Shown piece by piece: positions 1-6,428 of a DNA stretch of 6,555 nucleotides (position 1 is its first letter; each line of letters opens with the position of its first letter). The notes beneath the pieces are model-generated. The model was not told where the DNA came from and did not search any database. It saw only the letters and a list, made by a program, of their open reading frames with translations. Both the position numbers and the translations under genes were made by a program. Source of the stretch: Beijerinckiaceae bacterium (lineage in GTDB: Bacteria > Pseudomonadota > Alphaproteobacteria > Rhizobiales > Beijerinckiaceae); NCBI GenBank assembly GCA_947458675.1, contig CANHAW010000128.1, positions 1 through 6,555 of the forward strand. The letters are read 5' to 3'.

Positions 1-1672
1 GACGCTGAACGATGAGGTCATTGCCTGCGGCATTGCGCCAAAGCTTCATGTCGGCGCAATGAGCGCGACACCGATCTCTACGGGTGGTCCCGTGCCGCGC
101 GGTGCGGATGCGATTGTCATGATCGAGCAGACGCATCCCGCCGGTGCTGGCGCTGTCGATATGCGCCGTGCTGCCAATCCCGGCCAGTTCATCTCTTATG
201 CGGGCTCGGATATGGCGCGCGGCGAGACTGTCTTGCGCGCCGGCACGATTCTGGGTGCGCGCGAAATAGGCATGCTGGCGGCCTGCGGCATTGCCCAGGT
301 GAAGGTTGCGCGCGCGCCACGCGTGGCCATTGTCTCGACCGGCGATGAATTGGTTCAGCCGGGCGGCACGCTCGCGCCTGCGCAAATTTTCGATACGAAT
401 GGGCCAATTGTTGCAGCCGCCGTGCGCGAGAATGGCGGCGAAGCGCATTTTCTGGGCAGTGTGCCGGATGAAGAGCAGGCGCTTGAGAAAATCATGCGCG
501 ATGCGCTGGCCTCCCATGACATGCTCATTCTCTCGGGCGGCACATCGAAAGGCGCGGGCGATCTCACCCATCGCCTCATTGCGCGTCTGGGTGCGCCCGG
601 CATCATCGCGCATGGCGTCGCTTTGAAACCCGGCAAGCCTTTGTGTCTTGCTGTTTGCGATGGCAAGCCCGTGGTGATCCTGCCCGGTTTCCCGACCTCG
701 GCCATGTTCACCTTCCATGACATGATCGTGCCCGTGTTGCGCCGCATGGCGGGTCTGCCGCCGCGCAATGATGCAAAAGTGCAAGCGACTTTGCCTGTGC
801 GTGTTGCCTCCGAACTTGGGCGCACGGAATTTGTGATGGTGGCTTTGGTCGAGGGCGCAGACGGGCTCTTCGCCTATCCGACCGGAAAAGGCTCTGGAGC
901 CATCACATCTTTCGCGCAGGCCGATGGGTTTGTGCGCATTGAGGCTCTGGCCGATCACGCGCCTGCAGGCGCTGCAGTGGACGTGACAGTGTTCACGCCG
1001 CATGTGCGCGTGCCCGCTCTCACCCTGATCGGCAGCCATTGCACGGGGCTCGATCTTGTCACCGCGCCATTGGTGCGCAAGGGGCTGACAATCCGCACCA
1101 TTGCTGTTGGTTCACTGGGTGGGCTGGCAGCAGCCAAGCGTGGCGAATGCGATCTTGCGCCGATCCATCTCTTCGATGAGACGAGCGAGAGCTATAATCG
1201 CAGTTTTCTTGTCGAGGGACTCGAGCTTGTCGAAGGCTGGCGGCGCATGCAGGGCATTGTCTATCGCAATGATGATGCGCGTTTTGCCGGGTGCGATGCG
1301 CGCGAAGCTGTGCGCCGCGCATTGGCCGATGAATCATGCCTCATGGTCAATCGCAATCCGGGTGCGGGCACGCGCATTCTGATCGACCGCTTGCTGCAGG
1401 GCGCAAAGCCCGGCGGCTATTGGAACCAGCCGAAATCGCATAATGCGGTTGCTGCTGCCGTGGCGCAGGGCAGAGCCGATTGGGGCATGACGATTGCGCC
1501 CGTAGCTGCAGCCTATGGCCTCGCCTTCCTGCCCTTCGCGCAAGAACATTATGATTTTGCGCTGGTGAGCGCGCGCAAGAACAGAGCTGCCGTGCAGGCT
1601 TTTCTGGACGCGCTGCAATCGGATGAAAGTCGCGCGGCTTTGGTGCGCGCAGGCTTCACTCCGGCCACTTGA
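1..1672 (+). CDS. moeA: MoeA-type molybdopterin molybdenumtransferase fused to a C-terminal PBP-like domain (5' partial)
   Basis: MoeA inserts molybdate into adenylylated molybdopterin, the metal-insertion step of Moco synthesis in the cytoplasm. The frame is open from base 2 with no start, and the ATG at 59 is internal because the codons before it already read as MoeA (TLNDEVIACG). Against E. coli MoeA about 80-100 N-terminal residues are missing. Visible MoeA motifs are TGGPVPRGADAIVM (about nt 80-121), VSTGDELVQPG (331-363), SGGTSKGAGD (533-562), KPGKP and LPGFPTSAM (679-705). From about nt 1010 to the TGA at 1670-1672 runs a second domain of roughly 220 residues, typical of the PBP_like/COG1910 molybdate-binding-like family: LIGSHC, VGSLGGLAAAKRGECDLAPIHL, VNRNPGAGTR, SHNAVAAAVAQGRADWG. 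No signal peptide or membrane segment separates the two, so the binding domain should be cytoplasmic. The fusion is known in MoeA subfamilies. The ligand is not known from sequence. The gene converges on mobA. Confidence 0.93.
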   Translation, partial: TLNDEVIACGIAPKLHVGAMSATPISTGGPVPRGADAIVMIEQTHPAGAGAVDMRRAANPGQFISYAGSDMARGETVLRAGTILGAREIGMLAACGIAQVKVARAPRVAIVSTGDELVQPGGTLAPAQIFDTNGPIVAAAVRENGGEAHFLGSVPDEEQALEKIMRDALASHDMLILSGGTSKGAGDLTHRLIARLGAPGIIAHGVALKPGKPLCLAVCDGKPVVILPGFPTSAMFTFHDMIVPVLRRMAGLPPRNDAKVQATLPVRVASELGRTEFVMVALVEGADGLFAYPTGKGSGAITSFAQADGFVRIEALADHAPAGAAVDVTVFTPHVRVPALTLIGSHCTGLDLVTAPLVRKGLTIRTIAVGSLGGLAAAKRGECDLAPIHLFDETSESYNRSFLVEGLELVEGWRRMQGIVYRNDDARFAGCDAREAVRRALADESCLMVNRNPGAGTRILIDRLLQGAKPGGYWNQPKSHNAVAAAVAQGRADWGMTIAPVAAAYGLAFLPFAQEHYDFALVSARKNRAAVQAFLDALQSDESRAALVRAGFTPAT

Positions 1673-1676
1673 ATCT

Positions 1677-1757
1677 CGTCATTGCGAGGAGCGTAGCGAC
1701 GAAGCAATCCAGCGCCGCACGTTGGCTCTGGATTGCTTCGCTGCGCTCGCAATGACG
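1677..1757. repeat. REP-like intergenic palindrome (large imperfect inverted repeat)
   Basis: The outer arms CGTCATTGCGAG (1677-1688) and CTCGCAATGACG (1746-1757) pair perfectly over 12 bp. The inner arms GAAGCAATCCAG (1701-1712) and CTGGATTGCTTC (1728-1739) pair perfectly over another 12 bp. Between them lies an asymmetric internal segment (12 nt left, 6 nt right), and the loop is 15 nt (1713-1727). The ATTGCGAG...GAAGCAATCC pattern is familiar from dispersed intergenic palindromes in alphaproteobacteria; its translations, such as CEERSDEAIQ and LRAQRSNP, often appear as spurious peptides. It fills the 93-nt gap between the stops of two convergent genes. It could act as a transcript-stabilising or bidirectional stop structure, but no T-run follows on either strand, so it is not a canonical intrinsic terminator. 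Confidence 0.88.
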
Positions 1758-1765
1758 ATGCGGCA

Positions 1766-2380
1766 TCAATCGTCGAGCTTGGCGAGCCATTCTGCGTCTT
1801 CGAGATCGTCGGGCGTATTCGCATTGAAAAACGGATCGAGCGGCTCCACGGGCCAGTCGATGGTTGCGAGTTTGTAGCGCGCGGTCCAGCGGTCGATCTT
1901 GCGGCAATCTTCAACCACGAGCGCGTGGCGCAATTCCTCGCGCAGGCCGACGTTCCACAGGCCGATGACGGGATGCGTCTGTCCGCCCGAGCGCGCGGTG
2001 CAGAGCAGCGCCTCTTCTTCCATGCGCGCAGTCTGAAAACGCTTCACAAGATCGCGCGGCAGGAAGGGACAATCGGCAGCAGCACTCACCACCCATTCGA
2101 CATGCGGACGATGTTCGGCTGCCCAATCGAGCGCGGCGAGAATGCCGGCCAGTGGGCCTGCAAAGCCCTCAACTGAATCGGCCACGACAGGCAAGTTGAA
2201 CGCGGCAAAGCGTGCGGCATCGCCATTCGCATTGAGGATCAGCCCGTCGCATTGGTGCGAGAGACGATCGATCACGCGCGCGAGAATCGTGCGCCCGGCA
2301 ATGGAGCGCATCGGCTTGTCGCCGCCGCCCATGCGGCGCGCCAATCCGCCTGCGAGAATGACGCCGAGCGTTTCACTCAT
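1766..2380 (-). CDS. mobA: Molybdenum cofactor guanylyltransferase MobA
   Basis: MobA transfers GMP from GTP to Mo-molybdopterin, giving the guanine-dinucleotide cofactor used by DMSO-reductase-family enzymes such as formate dehydrogenase. The 204-residue product has the family's usual length. It carries the nucleotide-binding signature [15 protein letters not shown] (residues 9-23), NANGD (50-54), [10 protein letters not shown] (75-84), the metal-binding-type ADCPFLP (102-108), THPVIGLW (135-142) and the C-terminal NANTPDDL (187-193 region). I chose the ATG at 2380. An AAGGGA Shine-Dalgarno lies 7 nt upstream of it, while a tandem ATG at 2383 would sit only 4 nt away; the frame upstream of that does not resemble MobA. 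The start overlaps the end of fdhD by 8 nt, which implies translational coupling as the last gene of the operon. No anomaly was seen in the protein. Confidence 0.95.
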   Translation of the reverse strand: MSETLGVILAGGLARRMGGGDKPMRSIAGRTILARVIDRLSHQCDGLILNANGDAARFAAFNLPVVADSVEGFAGPLAGILAALDWAAEHRPHVEWVVSAAADCPFLPRDLVKRFQTARMEEEALLCTARSGGQTHPVIGLWNVGLREELRHALVVEDCRKIDRWTARYKLATIDWPVEPLDPFFNANTPDDLEDAEWLAKLDD

Positions 2381-3242
2381 CATCGGATCCCTTGCGCTTT
2401 GCACGCATGCTTTCTTCCGGCACGAAGTCGAGATCCTGATCGAAGACGATGCGCTCTTGGCCCGCCAGCGCAACAAAACGCTTGCCCTTGGCGCGCCCCA
2501 CCAATGTCAGCCCGACTTGGCGCGCCAGCTCCACACCCCAGGCGGTGAAGCCTGAACGCGAGACGAGAATGGGAATGCCCATGCGAACGGTCTTGATCAC
2601 CATTTCGGAGGTGAGCCGACCTGTCGTGTAGAAAATCTTGTTTGTCGGATCGATTTTCTCGCGATACATCCAGCCCGCAATTTTATCGACCGCATTGTGG
2701 CGGCCGACATCTTCCATATAGCAGACCGGCTCGCCCTTTTCGCAAAGCACGCAGCCATGAATGGCGCCGGCTGTCAGATAGAGCGACGGCGTCGTGTTGA
2801 TGCGATGCGTCATCTCATAGAGCCATGAGGTGCGCAGTTCTGCTTGCGCCAATTCGACATATTCGATGGCTTCCATCAGGTCGCCAAAGGCGGTGCCCTG
2901 CGCGCAGCCCGATGTCAGCGTTTTCTTTTTCAGCTTCTGCTCGAAATTCGTGCCGCGCTCGGTGCGCACGACGACGACCTGCAGATCGTCGTCATATTCA
3001 ACTTCCGTGACAATATCGTCTGGCTTCAGCATATTCTGGTTGAGCAGATAGCCGAGCGCCAGATATTCGGGGTAATCGTTGATCGTCATCATTGTGACGA
3101 TTTCCTGCGCATTGAGATAGAGCGTCAGCGCGCGCTCCACCGGCACACGGATCTCAACGCGCGCGCCCGTATGATCCACGCCTTCCACCGCTTGCGTGAG
3201 GCGGGGATCGTCGGGATTGGGCAGCAGGATCGCGCGTGTCAT
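2373..3242 (-). CDS. fdhD: Formate dehydrogenase accessory sulfurtransferase FdhD
   Basis: FdhD passes sulfur from a cysteine desulfurase (IscS in E. coli) to the Mo-bis-MGD cofactor of formate dehydrogenase, giving the sulfido ligand needed for activity. The 289-residue product shows the family core: EYLALGYLL (59-67), [17 protein letters not shown] (175-191), [13 protein letters not shown] (206-218) and [31 protein letters not shown] (226-256). The cysteine loop reads SGCAQG, so C113 matches the persulfide-carrying cysteine (C121 of E. coli), while the position of the second cysteine in the E. coli CxxC is glycine (G116). A different CVLC pair (C164, C167) and C174 lie just before the GRHNAVDK motif. 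I chose the ATG at 3242, 4 nt after the mrp stop. A longer frame to a GTG at 3287 would overlap mrp and adds residues that do not resemble FdhD. The local Shine-Dalgarno is weak, so coupling to mrp translation is likely. Confidence 0.95.
   Translation of the reverse strand: MTRAILLPNPDDPRLTQAVEGVDHTGARVEIRVPVERALTLYLNAQEIVTMMTINDYPEYLALGYLLNQNMLKPDDIVTEVEYDDDLQVVVVRTERGTNFEQKLKKKTLTSGCAQGTAFGDLMEAIEYVELAQAELRTSWLYEMTHRINTTPSLYLTAGAIHGCVLCEKGEPVCYMEDVGRHNAVDKIAGWMYREKIDPTNKIFYTTGRLTSEMVIKTVRMGIPILVSRSGFTAWGVELARQVGLTLVGRAKGKRFVALAGQERIVFDQDLDFVPEESMRAKRKGSDDE
2388..2393 (-). promoter_or_regulatory. Ribosome binding site of mobA inside the end of fdhD
   Basis: The - strand reads AAGGGA inside the 3' end of fdhD, 7 nt before the ATG at 2380 and 4 nt before the tandem ATG at 2383. 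The spacing favours 2380 and supports coupled translation of fdhD and mobA. Confidence 0.6.
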
Positions 3243-3246
3243 GGCT

Positions 3247-4365
3247 TTACTCGATGACGATTTTTGGCGCAGGCCGTGCCGCGCCACCGCCTGTCAGCGA
3301 CGCCCAGACCTGTGCGGCAATGTCCTTGTAGATTTTCGCATGCGGTGAATCAGGTTCGGTGGCGACAATCGGTCGTCCGTCATCGGAGGTCGCGCGAATG
3401 TTCATGTCGAGCGGTACTTCGCCCAGGAAAGGCACGCCGAGTTTTTCGGCTTCCGCACGCGCGCCGCCGTGCCCGAAGATCGGCGAGACATGGCCGCAAT
3501 TGGGGCAGCAGAAACTCGACATGTTTTCGATCACGCCAAGCAATGGCACATTGACCTTCTGGAACATGGCAATGCCGCGCCGCGCATCGATCAGTGCGAG
3601 ATCTTGCGGCGTGGAGACAATGACAGCGCCCGATGTCGGTGTTTGCTGCGCCATGGTGAGTTGTGCGTCACCCGTGCCGGGCGGCAGATCGACAACGAGC
3701 GCATCGAGTTCGCCCCAGGCCACTTCGCGCAGCATTTGCGTAATGGCGGAAATCACCATCGGGCCGCGCCAGATCATCGCCGCATCGTCTTCGATCAGGA
3801 AACCGATCGACATGACCTTCACGCCATAGCGTTCCATGGGTTCGAGCATGCGCGGGCCGACAAGTCGCGGCTTGCCGCGCAGGCCAAACAGACGCGGCTG
3901 CGAGGGGCCGTAAATGTCTGCATCGAGAATGCCGACTTTCAATCCAAGCGCGGCAAGGCCAAGCGCCAGATTGCAGGATGTCGTCGATTTGCCGACACCG
4001 CCTTTGCCGGAGGCAACAGCGATAATATGTTTGACGCCCGGCAATGAGGCCGGTTTCGACGTGGCTTGCGGCATGGGGCGTGCGCCGGCAGGCGGCGGTG
4101 TCGTGGCGCCGCGTGTGGGTGCTTTTTCCGCCGTGAGGCCGACAAGTGCCGTGGTGACGCCAGGCAATGCGCGGATTTTTGCTTCGGCGGAGGCGCGCAC
4201 GGGTTCCATGGTAGCGGCTTCCGGCGCATCGATGGAGATGGCGCAGATGACCTTGCCGTCATTGATGACTATTCCGGTCACGCGGCCTGAAGATCCAAGC
4301 TTCTTGCCATCTGGCAGTTGAATGGCGTCGAGCGCCAGCAGAACGTCGGCTTCTTTTACGGACAC
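3247..4365 (-). CDS. mrp: Mrp/ApbC-family iron-sulfur cluster carrier P-loop ATPase
   Basis: Mrp/ApbC/Nbp35 proteins bind a [4Fe-4S] cluster at a dimer interface and deliver it to apo-proteins in the cytoplasm. The 372-residue product has an N-terminal MIP18/DUF59-like domain (1-82), a Pro/Ala-rich linker (83-108) and the MinD/Mrp ATPase. ATPase motifs are deviant Walker A SGKGGVGKST (119-128), LDADIYGPSQP (147-157), MIWRGPM (197-203), VDLPPGTGDAQLTMAQ (225-240) and the cluster-ligand motif SFCCPNC, with C287 and C290 as the CxxC. The frame is open to a GTG at 4392 that overlaps the upstream stop, but no ribosome site precedes it. The GTG at 4365 has TGGAG 8 nt upstream and gives an N-terminus (MSVKEADVLLALDAI) like known Mrp proteins, so I chose it; 4392 remains possible. 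The gene sits 23 nt after the Fe-S protein gene and 4 nt before fdhD, so an Fe-S client in this operon is plausible. Confidence 0.94.
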   Translation of the reverse strand: MSVKEADVLLALDAIQLPDGKKLGSSGRVTGIVINDGKVICAISIDAPEAATMEPVRASAEAKIRALPGVTTALVGLTAEKAPTRGATTPPPAGARPMPQATSKPASLPGVKHIIAVASGKGGVGKSTTSCNLALGLAALGLKVGILDADIYGPSQPRLFGLRGKPRLVGPRMLEPMERYGVKVMSIGFLIEDDAAMIWRGPMVISAITQMLREVAWGELDALVVDLPPGTGDAQLTMAQQTPTSGAVIVSTPQDLALIDARRGIAMFQKVNVPLLGVIENMSSFCCPNCGHVSPIFGHGGARAEAEKLGVPFLGEVPLDMNIRATSDDGRPIVATEPDSPHAKIYKDIAAQVWASLTGGGAARPAPKIVIE

Positions 4366-4373
4366 GTCAAAAA

Positions 4374-4378
4374 CTCCA
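4374..4378 (-). promoter_or_regulatory. Ribosome binding site deciding the mrp start
   Basis: The - strand reads TGGAG here, followed by 8 nt and a GTG at 4365-4363. No comparable purine-rich site precedes the in-frame GTG at 4392. This favours an Mrp nine residues shorter than the longest open frame. Confidence 0.65.
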
Positions 4379-4388
4379 GATTGCACGC

Positions 4389-6428
4389 TCACGCATTGGC
4401 GGGATCGCTGCCATCCTTGTCGCGGGCGCGCAGATAATCTTCCGTTGTCATGATCGGAGGACGTTGCGGCGCGCCATGGGGATCGAAACTCTCGTTGATG
4501 ACAGCCTCAACGCGGCATTTGTCGCACATGCGCACGACATCGATGCGCTTGGCATTGTCGCCTGAAAACATCCAGTGCTTTTCAGACAATTTCGAGACGA
4601 TCTTCTCGATCGTGCTCTTGGTTCCAAAAGGCGCATGACAGGCGATGCAATGGAAGGGCTCTTCTTCTTTCACCACGCGTGCGGGTTGCGCCCAGGCTTC
4701 GAAATCAAGCCGCGGCTCCAGCGCAATGACTTTTTCAGGGCAGGTGGCTTCGCACAGGCCGCATTGCACGCAAATGCTCTCGGTATATTTGAGCGTCGGG
4801 CGGTCGGGATTGTCGCCCAATGCGCCGGTCGGGCAGGCGGTGACGCAGGAATGGCAGAGCGTGCAGCCATCGATATTGATGTTCAATCCGCCGAAGGGCG
4901 CGCCGCGCGAGAGCGGCACAACGGCGACGGGGGCTGGCGCAGCCAGATGCAATTCGCGGAAGGCGGTCTCCAGCACGGGACGCTTTGCGCCTGCAGGCAC
5001 GAAGGCTGCCGGTTTGGGAGAGACTGTGCCAATGGGTGCACTATCGAGCGCGGCGCGCAAAGCATCGGGATCATCCGTCTCGATGATGCGGATGAGATCG
5101 GCGCCAAAACCAAGGCCCGCGACAATTGTATTGGTTGTCGCAACAACGCCGGCGAGGCCCGACATGTCATGTTTGGGCTTGTGGCGTGCAAGCAGCGCCA
5201 CGCCGGTCGCGCCATAGGCGAAGGCGGCGGCCAGCATTTCATAACCCACTTGCGTGATCTCATTGACGCGCAGCGGCAGCACATTGGCGGGCAGGCCGTC
5301 GCCGAAACGCGCGAGCGCATCGATCATCGGGTCGCCATGTTCGCCGTCGTGCAGGAGCACATGCGGATTGAGCCCGCCCGCCTGCGTATAAGTGCGCAAG
5401 AGCGTGCGAAGGCGGCGCATCAGCGCATCTGTTGCCGGCAGCGCATAAGCAGCAGCACCCGTCGGGCAGACGGAGGCGCAAGCGCCGCAGCCTGCGCAAA
5501 TATTGGCGTCAATGGCAACATGGTCGCCATTGGGCGTGATCGCGCCGGTGGGGCACAGATCGAGACAGCGCACGCAGCCGGTGATTTTTGAGCGCGAATG
5601 TGCGCAGAGCGTTTCAGTGAAAGTGATGTAGCGCGGCTTGTCGAATGTACCGACGAATGTGGCTGCATCCTGAATGGCTTTTTCGACTTGCGCGGGATCG
5701 CGCGGATCGGCGCGCAAATAACCGGGGCGCAATTCCGATGCCGGAAACAGCGGCGCATAACCGGTGAGATCGAGAATGATATCGCAGGTCGATGTCGCGC
5801 CATTGGCGGCATTGCCGAAGACCAGCTTGTCGCGCGAAGAGGGGGCCGCGAGCGCGGTCTCATCGATGCTGAGTTCGAATGCGCCCAGATAGCCTTTGGC
5901 ATTGCGCACATGGCCCTTGAGCACAGGAAAATCGCGCGTGCGCGGTGGCGTGATCTCTGCCGGGCGCGACAGCATGACTGTCACATCGAGCCTGTCGGCG
6001 AGGCGACGCCCGGCTTCAATGGCGCTTTCGTCGCGACCATAAATCAGGATCACGCCCTGGCTCTCGAGCGTGACGAGAGAGATGGGCGGCATGTCCTCGC
6101 GCGCCGCTGCAATCAAGGCGGCGGCCTTGGGGCCGGCCTGCGCGGCATTTTTCGACCAGCCGCCGGTTTCGCGAATATTGACGAAAGTCAGCGGCGTGGC
6201 CGCGCCCATTTCGTCAGCCACTTCAGAAAAGAGCGGCGCTTCCTGCGTGCAGGCAATGGTGAGAGGCGCGGCAATGCCGAGCGCCGTCCGAAAAGTTTCG
6301 AGCTGCGCCCCGCAGAGCTGGTCGGCACGGGAAATTTTCCCGCCACAGCCTTTGGCCAAAGCCGCCTCGTCGAGGGGCATGGTCTTTTCGCAGGAACAGA
6401 CGATCAGCCGGGGGTCGGCGCCAGACAT
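4389..6428 (-). CDS. Multi-cluster 4Fe-4S ferredoxin-domain protein, FDH/Moco-associated
   Basis: This 679-residue soluble Fe-S protein has no signal peptide or membrane helix. Domains in order: a Cys-rich N-terminus (C11, C13, C28, C39, C60); a segment at about 170-270 with one cysteine (C215); ferredoxin module 1 with C275-x9-C285-x2-C288-x3-C292-P and C311-x2-C314-x2-C317-x3-C321-P; a region at about 340-470 without cysteine, reminiscent of the MvhD/hydrogenase Fe-S subunit fold (ANVLPLRVNEITQVG, AFAYGATGVALLARHK); ferredoxin module 2 with C522/C525/C528/C532 and C553/C556/C559/C563; and a tail with C594-x2-C597 and C635-x2-C638. Four [4Fe-4S] clusters are expected from the two modules. 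Known genes of this type lie near FDH maturation genes in proteobacteria; the function is not established here. Electron transfer for FDH, or a role in its assembly, is inferred. I chose the ATG at 6428, with TTTGGAG 9 nt upstream, over an in-frame TTG at 6443. It is the first gene of the operon. Confidence 0.9.
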   Translation of the reverse strand: MSGADPRLIVCSCEKTMPLDEAALAKGCGGKISRADQLCGAQLETFRTALGIAAPLTIACTQEAPLFSEVADEMGAATPLTFVNIRETGGWSKNAAQAGPKAAALIAAAREDMPPISLVTLESQGVILIYGRDESAIEAGRRLADRLDVTVMLSRPAEITPPRTRDFPVLKGHVRNAKGYLGAFELSIDETALAAPSSRDKLVFGNAANGATSTCDIILDLTGYAPLFPASELRPGYLRADPRDPAQVEKAIQDAATFVGTFDKPRYITFTETLCAHSRSKITGCVRCLDLCPTGAITPNGDHVAIDANICAGCGACASVCPTGAAAYALPATDALMRRLRTLLRTYTQAGGLNPHVLLHDGEHGDPMIDALARFGDGLPANVLPLRVNEITQVGYEMLAAAFAYGATGVALLARHKPKHDMSGLAGVVATTNTIVAGLGFGADLIRIIETDDPDALRAALDSAPIGTVSPKPAAFVPAGAKRPVLETAFRELHLAAPAPVAVVPLSRGAPFGGLNINIDGCTLCHSCVTACPTGALGDNPDRPTLKYTESICVQCGLCEATCPEKVIALEPRLDFEAWAQPARVVKEEEPFHCIACHAPFGTKSTIEKIVSKLSEKHWMFSGDNAKRIDVVRMCDKCRVEAVINESFDPHGAPQRPPIMTTEDYLRARDKDGSDPANA

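Noticed and set aside
59..61. ATG at 59 as the true start of the MoeA-like gene
   Set aside because: The reading frame upstream to base 2 is open and already encodes MoeA-like sequence, so the gene is cut by the window edge.
1677..1757. Rho-independent terminator
   Set aside because: The stem is long enough, but no T-run follows on either strand. It is described as a palindromic repeat instead.
1623..2176. Small frames on both strands crossing the palindrome, with CEERSDEAIQ-like or LRAQRSNP-like peptides
   Set aside because: Those peptides are the hallmark of translating this class of intergenic palindrome and are not real proteins. The frames also overlap mobA.
4633..4650. CIACH in the Fe-S protein as a c-type heme attachment site
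   Set aside because: The protein has no signal peptide and is predicted cytoplasmic, where c-type heme is not attached. The site pairs more naturally with the later CxxC as a metal-binding tail.
4575..5591. Long + strand open frame (338 codons) opposite the Fe-S protein
   Set aside because: It is antisense to a gene with clear ferredoxin motifs, resembles no family, is rich in R/A/G/H as GC-rich shadow frames are, and has no convincing ribosome site.
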